Below are positions 37,576 through 41,226 of a stretch of 41,226 nt of DNA, piece by piece. Source of the stretch: Micromonospora foliorum (lineage in GTDB: Bacteria > Actinomycetota > Actinomycetes > Mycobacteriales > Micromonosporaceae). The stretch is taken from assembly GCF_022229015.1 (NCBI RefSeq), contig NZ_JAKKFF010000015.1:1-41226 (forward strand), in the 5' to 3' direction. Positions within the stretch are counted from its first letter, which is position 1, and the number at the start of each line of letters is the position of its first letter. The translations under genes were made by a program, and so were the position numbers. A model generated the notes under the pieces. That model had not been told where the DNA came from. It worked only from the letters and a program-made list of their open reading frames with translations, and made no database searches.

Positions 37576-39759
37576 TCAGTCGCCGTCGCGCAGCCGGCGC
37601 AACGCGTGCTCCACCTGGAGGGTGTCCAGGTGGGTGTCGCCGAGGAGCCGCCGACGGTCGGCCAGCAACTGCTCGTACACCTCGATCGCCGCGTCGACCT
37701 GCTCCTCCAGCAGTAGGACCAGGCCCAGGGTGAACCGGATGGCGAGCACCTCGCTGCGGTCGGCGTGCCGGGGTTCCACGGTGGCCAGGGTGGCCCGCAG
37801 CTCGGCCTCCGCCTCGGCGTGCCGGCCCTGCGCCTGCATGCAGCGGGCCAGCGTGTGCCGCGCCTGCCAGGTCTCCGGTTGGTTGAGCGGCCACAACCGG
37901 TAGCGGACCTCCAGGATGGCGTGCAGCATCTCCTCGGCCTCGGGCGCCCGTTGCTGGGCGAGCACCGCCAGCGCCAGGCTGTGCCGCACGATCATGGTGT
38001 CCCAGTGTTCCGGGCCGCGTACCTGGTCCTCGGCGGCGACGATCTGCCGCAGTTCCAACTCGGCCTCCGGCCACTGGCGCTGCGCCATGATCGCCTTGGT
38101 GAGCTTGTGCCGGCTGGCGAGGGTGTCGGCGTCGTCGCTGCCGAGCACCCGGGTGCGGTCCGCGATCACCTCGCGGAGCACCCGGTCGGCCATCTCCGGC
38201 TGGTTGCGCTCCAACCAGGTGCGGCCCAGCTCGTGGCGCAGCGCCAACACCTGCGGTCGGTCCAGGTCGTGGTCGTACGCGGCACAACCGCGCACGATCG
38301 GGTCGAGGATGTCGAAGGCCGAGCCCGGTAGGCCGACCGCGATGAGGTAGCGGGCGGTGAGTCGGGTCAGCTCCAGCGCGCGGCGTACCGTCTCGGGGTC
38401 GTGCTTGTGTTTCTGCGGCACGAGGTATTCCCGTACGGCCTCGACCAGGTGCGGCACCAGCACGTCCCAGTTGGTCCAGGCCGCCGAGTCGTCCGGGCTC
38501 TGCCCCTCGGTGGCGGCGAGCAGCAGCTTCATGACCAGCCCGTGGTAGTCGGCGATCTGCTCACGGACCTCGTCGCGGTCGCGGAACATCGCGTGCACCA
38601 GTGGGTGCAGCGAGAGCACGTGCGCGAACGCCGGGTCGGTGACCTCCTCCTGGACGTCGAAGTCGACAAGGGCCAGGTTGCCGATGCCCTCCAGCACCTT
38701 CACCCGCTGCCGGCTGGTGAGCCCCTTGAAGAGTGGCGACTCGGCCAGGATGGCCGGCTTGAGCACCACCTCGTAGGGCACCGGGGAGGTGCTCAGGCAG
38801 GCCAGCACGTTGAGCAGTGGTCGGCTCTGTTGGAGCTGGCGGCGGGCCAGCAGGTCCAGTGAGATGTCGTCGACCTCGCGGACGATCTCCAGGCCGAGGG
38901 ACTCGTCGAGGTCGACGTCGGCGGCGTCGCGCGGCGAGCGGAACCGACGCTGCACCGCCGTCCGGTAGTCGGCGAAGGTGGTGATGGTGGACGAGCCGCG
39001 CCAGACCGGGCTGGCGTTGACCGACCGCAGGTAGTTGCCGGCGGCGCGCAAAGCGAGGGGCAGCCCGCCCAGCTCCCGGGCGAGTTCCCGGGCGTCGGCG
39101 AGGCCGCCGGCCTGGGCGCCGGCCCGGTCGATCAGCACCTGCGCGCCGGCGTCGGCGTCGAGCGGGCGCACCTGGTGCAGCATCGACCAGGTGCCCCAGG
39201 TAGCCCGGTTGCCATCCCTGCTGGTCACGATGACCATGCCGTCGTCGGCCTCCGGGCTGCGTAGCCAGCCGGTGCCGTCGGCGAGCACTCCGTCGGTGGG
39301 GCCGAGGCTGGCGGGCTCGTCCGCGCTGTCGAAGATCAACAGCCAGGGCTGCGCGGCCTGGTTGAGGTAGCGCCAGACCAGGTCGGTGGCGCTGATCATC
39401 CCGGTCCAGGCCTGGTCGACCTGGGTCTCCGACGCGCCGAGTTGGCTGACCACCTCCCGCATCCCGGAGTTGAGCCGCCCCGCCTGCACCCACCAGACCG
39501 TCCGGCCGTCAGCCCGGGCCCGGCGGGCGATCTCCAGCGCGACGTGGCTCTTGCCGGAGCCGCCCATGCCACAGAGGATGTGCACCGAGGGTCGGCCCTC
39601 GGCACTTTCCGCCGGCTGCACGATCTTGTCGATCAGGTCGTCGCGCCCGTGCAGGGGGCTGTCGAGTCGCCCGAGCGGTGGATCGACGGAGACCCGACTC
39701 GGCCGGTCGTAGGCAGGCCGAGGCACGCCGGCATCCTCGGGTGGAACGTCCGCAGTCAA
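37576..39759 (-). CDS. NB-ARC/TPR STAND protein
   Basis: A 727-residue signal-transduction ATPase. An N-terminal segment with no obvious effector domain precedes an NB-ARC-like ATPase: Walker A GMGGSGKS (64-71), Walker B WLLIFDSAD (~129-137), GLPLALRAAGNYL as the GxP motif, and a winged-helix region. From about residue 440 come TPR-like repeats (LALRHELGRTWLERNQPEMADRVLREV). Such proteins oligomerise upon ligand binding and often drive a small effector or defence response; no effector is fused here. The TTG at 39757-39759 is chosen for its AAGGGGG site, and the long upstream extension is noncoding-like. Divergent from a membrane-anchored protein. Confidence 0.85.
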   Translation of the reverse strand: MTADVPPEDAGVPRPAYDRPSRVSVDPPLGRLDSPLHGRDDLIDKIVQPAESAEGRPSVHILCGMGGSGKSHVALEIARRARADGRTVWWVQAGRLNSGMREVVSQLGASETQVDQAWTGMISATDLVWRYLNQAAQPWLLIFDSADEPASLGPTDGVLADGTGWLRSPEADDGMVIVTSRDGNRATWGTWSMLHQVRPLDADAGAQVLIDRAGAQAGGLADARELARELGGLPLALRAAGNYLRSVNASPVWRGSSTITTFADYRTAVQRRFRSPRDAADVDLDESLGLEIVREVDDISLDLLARRQLQQSRPLLNVLACLSTSPVPYEVVLKPAILAESPLFKGLTSRQRVKVLEGIGNLALVDFDVQEEVTDPAFAHVLSLHPLVHAMFRDRDEVREQIADYHGLVMKLLLAATEGQSPDDSAAWTNWDVLVPHLVEAVREYLVPQKHKHDPETVRRALELTRLTARYLIAVGLPGSAFDILDPIVRGCAAYDHDLDRPQVLALRHELGRTWLERNQPEMADRVLREVIADRTRVLGSDDADTLASRHKLTKAIMAQRQWPEAELELRQIVAAEDQVRGPEHWDTMIVRHSLALAVLAQQRAPEAEEMLHAILEVRYRLWPLNQPETWQARHTLARCMQAQGRHAEAEAELRATLATVEPRHADRSEVLAIRFTLGLVLLLEEQVDAAIEVYEQLLADRRRLLGDTHLDTLQVEHALRRLRDGD

Positions 39760-39810
39760 TGCGGTCCCCCTTCGGTGGCGAATTTCGCAATGGGCCGGCG
39801 ACGAAAGATC

Positions 39811-39829
39811 CTGTCCATCTGGTGGACAG
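39811..39829. promoter_or_regulatory. Palindromic operator candidate upstream of the STAND gene
   Basis: CTGTCCA and TGGACAG (7-bp arms) around a 5-nt centre, in the divergent gap between the STAND gene and the small membrane protein. It would suit a dimeric regulator of either gene. Confidence 0.45.
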
Positions 39830-40008
39830 TCGGAGGGATTGCCACCCGCACCATGTCGACCGCAAGCGTATCCACCCCCGTACTGGGTTGCACACTCTCC
39901 GTTTAGGCCGCCCGCGCGACCGGAATCGGTGCCGGAATTCCCAATTCGCGGCTGATTCCGGCCGATCCGGTGTGCGTGGCACTCGACAGGTACATCCACG
40001 ATGGACTT

Positions 40009-40497
40009 ATGAACTGGTCGCCAATCCAGGACGTCGTCGACTGGGGAACCGTGCCGGACTGGTTCGGCGCGGTCGGCTCCATCGCCAGCGTGCTCTTCGT
40101 CTATCTCGGATTGCGGCGGGAAATTCGCGCCCGTCGCAACGACGATCTGCGAATCCGGGCCACCCAGGCCCGGTTGGTCTCGGCGGTGGCCGAGATCCGC
40201 GGCACCTCGGTGCTGCGGGTCGCCGTGGCCAACGAGAGTGACGCCCCGGTGCTGGACGTGGTGGTGCTGGCTCGGCTCGTCCCGCCCGACGATCCGGACG
40301 CCCCGCCGGTCGGGCTGGCCGCGGCGAAACAGGTCCGTCGGATACCCGGCCACGACGTGCACGACCTCTTCGTCACCGTCGCGGCGGAGCACCGGCTACG
40401 CCCGGCCGACACCGTTCTGGTGGACCTCACCTTCACCGATCACGACGGCAATCGCTGGCACCGGGTCGGTGCCGGCCAACCCGAACCGGTGGGCTGA
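40009..40497 (+). CDS. Small membrane-anchored protein, unknown function
   Basis: A 162-residue protein with one N-terminal hydrophobic helix (WFGAVGSIASVLFVYLGL) then basic residues (RREIRARR), so the rest should face the cytosol. The C-terminal 110 residues look like a beta-sandwich (VLRVAVANESDAPVLDVVVLARLVPP; VLVDLTFTDHDGNRWHRV). No family recognised. The gene is divergent from the STAND gene with a 249-bp gap; a functional link is possible but unproven. Start: ATG at 40009, since the GTG at 39970 has no better ribosome site. Confidence 0.7.
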   Translation: MNWSPIQDVVDWGTVPDWFGAVGSIASVLFVYLGLRREIRARRNDDLRIRATQARLVSAVAEIRGTSVLRVAVANESDAPVLDVVVLARLVPPDDPDAPPVGLAAAKQVRRIPGHDVHDLFVTVAAEHRLRPADTVLVDLTFTDHDGNRWHRVGAGQPEPVG

Positions 40498-40505
40498 CCG
40501 GAAGC

Positions 40506-40557
40506 ACCGAAACGGTGGTCCGGCGGGAAGGACGCTCCGCCGGACCACCGTTTCGGT
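40506..40557. terminator. Bidirectional terminator
   Basis: A perfect 21-bp stem (40506-40526 with 40537-40557) and 10-nt loop. It lies 8 bp after the small membrane-protein gene and 3 bp before the stop of the convergent peptidase-like gene. Confidence 0.9.
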
Positions 40558-40560
40558 CGG

Positions 40561-41226
40561 TCAGATGGGATAGGTGCGGGCGACCGCCAGCATCTCCGAG
40601 CTGTGCGACCCGACGACGCCGACGGCCGGCGGCCGGGGGCGGAAGCCGGGCAGCGCGTCCAACCCGTCGCTGGCGTCCATCACCCGCAGCGCCACCTGAC
40701 CGGCGATCGGCCGCAGCGTCAACGTGACCTCGACACCCTCCGTCGGCGGGGCGTGGAGCACCAGCCCGAAGCCCCACCTGCCCGCGCGGGGCTCCACCGG
40801 CACCGACCGCCCCGCCACCTCGGCGCGCAACACGGTGGCGGTCGACGTGTCGACGTGCAGGGTGGCGAGCCGGGCCGCCCGCTGCGAGGTGAGCCGCAGC
40901 CGCAGCGTCCGTTCGCCACCGGAGGTGGCGTCGGCCACCACCTCCAGCTTCGGCGCCGGCAGGTTCGCCGACTGCGCCGGGCCGGCCCGTAGCTCACCGT
41001 CGCCGAGCCCGGGGAAGTCGTCGCCGACGTCGGTCACCCCGTCCACGTAGCCGTCCGTCCACGACTGGGGGTCGGTCTCGTGGCTGAGCCAGCGGGCCTG
41101 GCCGGTGTCGGCGTCCATGGCGTACATCAGGTGGGTGGGCGCGGGGTGGGCGGCGTCGAAGCGGTCCACACCCAGCCCGACCCCGGCGAGCACCACCGCC
41201 GCCACGGCGGCGGCGCCGGCCGGCAG
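40561..41226 (-). CDS. C-terminus of a probable M28-type membrane peptidase, cut by the window edge
   Basis: 222 codons, open to the window edge, with no N-terminus. The visible part starts in a hydrophobic segment (LPAGAAAVAAVVLAGVGLGV), then THLMYAMDADTGQARWLSHETDPQSWTDGYV and a beta-rich ending (LTLHVDTSTATVLRAEVAG, VEVTLTLRP). The MYAMDADTGQARWLS pattern resembles the C-terminal extracytoplasmic domain of actinobacterial M28-family peptidases with several membrane helices. Active-site residues would lie outside the window, so the assignment is moderate. The stop is at 40561-40563. Confidence 0.65.
   Translation of the reverse strand: MPAGAAAVAAVVLAGVGLGVDRFDAAHPAPTHLMYAMDADTGQARWLSHETDPQSWTDGYVDGVTDVGDDFPGLGDGELRAGPAQSANLPAPKLEVVADATSGGERTLRLRLTSQRAARLATLHVDTSTATVLRAEVAGRSVPVEPRAGRWGFGLVLHAPPTEGVEVTLTLRPIAGQVALRVMDASDGLDALPGFRPRPPAVGVVGSHSSEMLAVARTYPI

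Noticed and set aside
37031..38287. A 418-codon minus-strand frame across the dehydratase/STAND boundary
   Set aside because: It is antisense to the dehydratase and out of frame with the STAND gene, of low complexity, and contains the 27-bp repeat translated as repeated peptides.
39760..40392. N-terminal extension of the STAND protein by 211 residues
   Set aside because: The extension would cover the divergent gene and promoter region, has no domain, and a good ribosome site precedes the TTG at 39759.

Overview
The window is GC-rich chromosomal DNA of a filamentous actinomycete, most likely Micromonosporaceae (Micromonospora-like). The evidence is strong G/C bias at third codon positions, frequent GTG/TTG starts, GGAGG ribosome sites mixed with apparently leaderless genes (TANNNT about 7 nt before the start codon), and a gene complement typical of that family. 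No tRNA, rRNA or CRISPR array was seen.

Left flank (1-19.3 kb), ordinary chromosome: a gene fragment; an FmdB-type zinc ribbon; a 946-residue cyclase-homology/STAND ATPase; a secreted phospholipase A2; a secreted GHL10 glycosidase-like protein; an APC amino-acid permease. Then comes a complete arabino-oligosaccharide locus on the minus strand: GH51 arabinofuranosidase, solute-binding lipoprotein, two CUT1 permeases and a GH43 lipoprotein. It is divergent from its LacI-type regulator, with palindromic operators over the promoter and no ATPase gene, so a shared ATPase must energise it. After it lie a BON-methyltransferase fusion, a DUF4177-like protein, an ABC-F ATPase, a ROK protein, a TPR protein and a small Smr-domain protein.

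Centre (about 19.3-32.3 kb): an actinomycete integrative and conjugative element (AICE, pSAM2-like). It appears inserted at the 3' end of the Smr gene. Almost everything reads right to left in one overlapping gene string: a small conserved protein, a membrane protein, a zinc ribbon, an FtsK/TraB-type ATPase, two DUF6197-like paralogues, a SprT-like metallopeptidase fused to an RRQRL-type zinc protein, small membrane proteins, a DUF2637 protein, the RepSA-type rolling-circle initiator, a small ORF, Xis and Int. Upstream are an XRE-TPR regulator paired with an ABM-fold protein, a roughly 600-bp gene-free region full of inverted repeats (candidate single-strand origin or transfer site), and one cargo gene of unknown function. 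A palindrome, TTGACACGTACGTGTCAA or near variants, recurs at three places in the element, plus a half-site in the main promoter, and looks like the operator of an element regulon.

Right flank (32.3-41.2 kb), chromosome again: an unknown protein, a DinB-like protein, a Nudix hydrolase, a fructosamine-kinase-like protein, a short ORF, an HxD...H 2OG-Fe(II) oxygenase in a tight pair with a PLP-dependent threonine/serine dehydratase-like enzyme, an NB-ARC/TPR STAND protein divergent from a small membrane-anchored protein, and the C-terminus of a probable M28-type peptidase.
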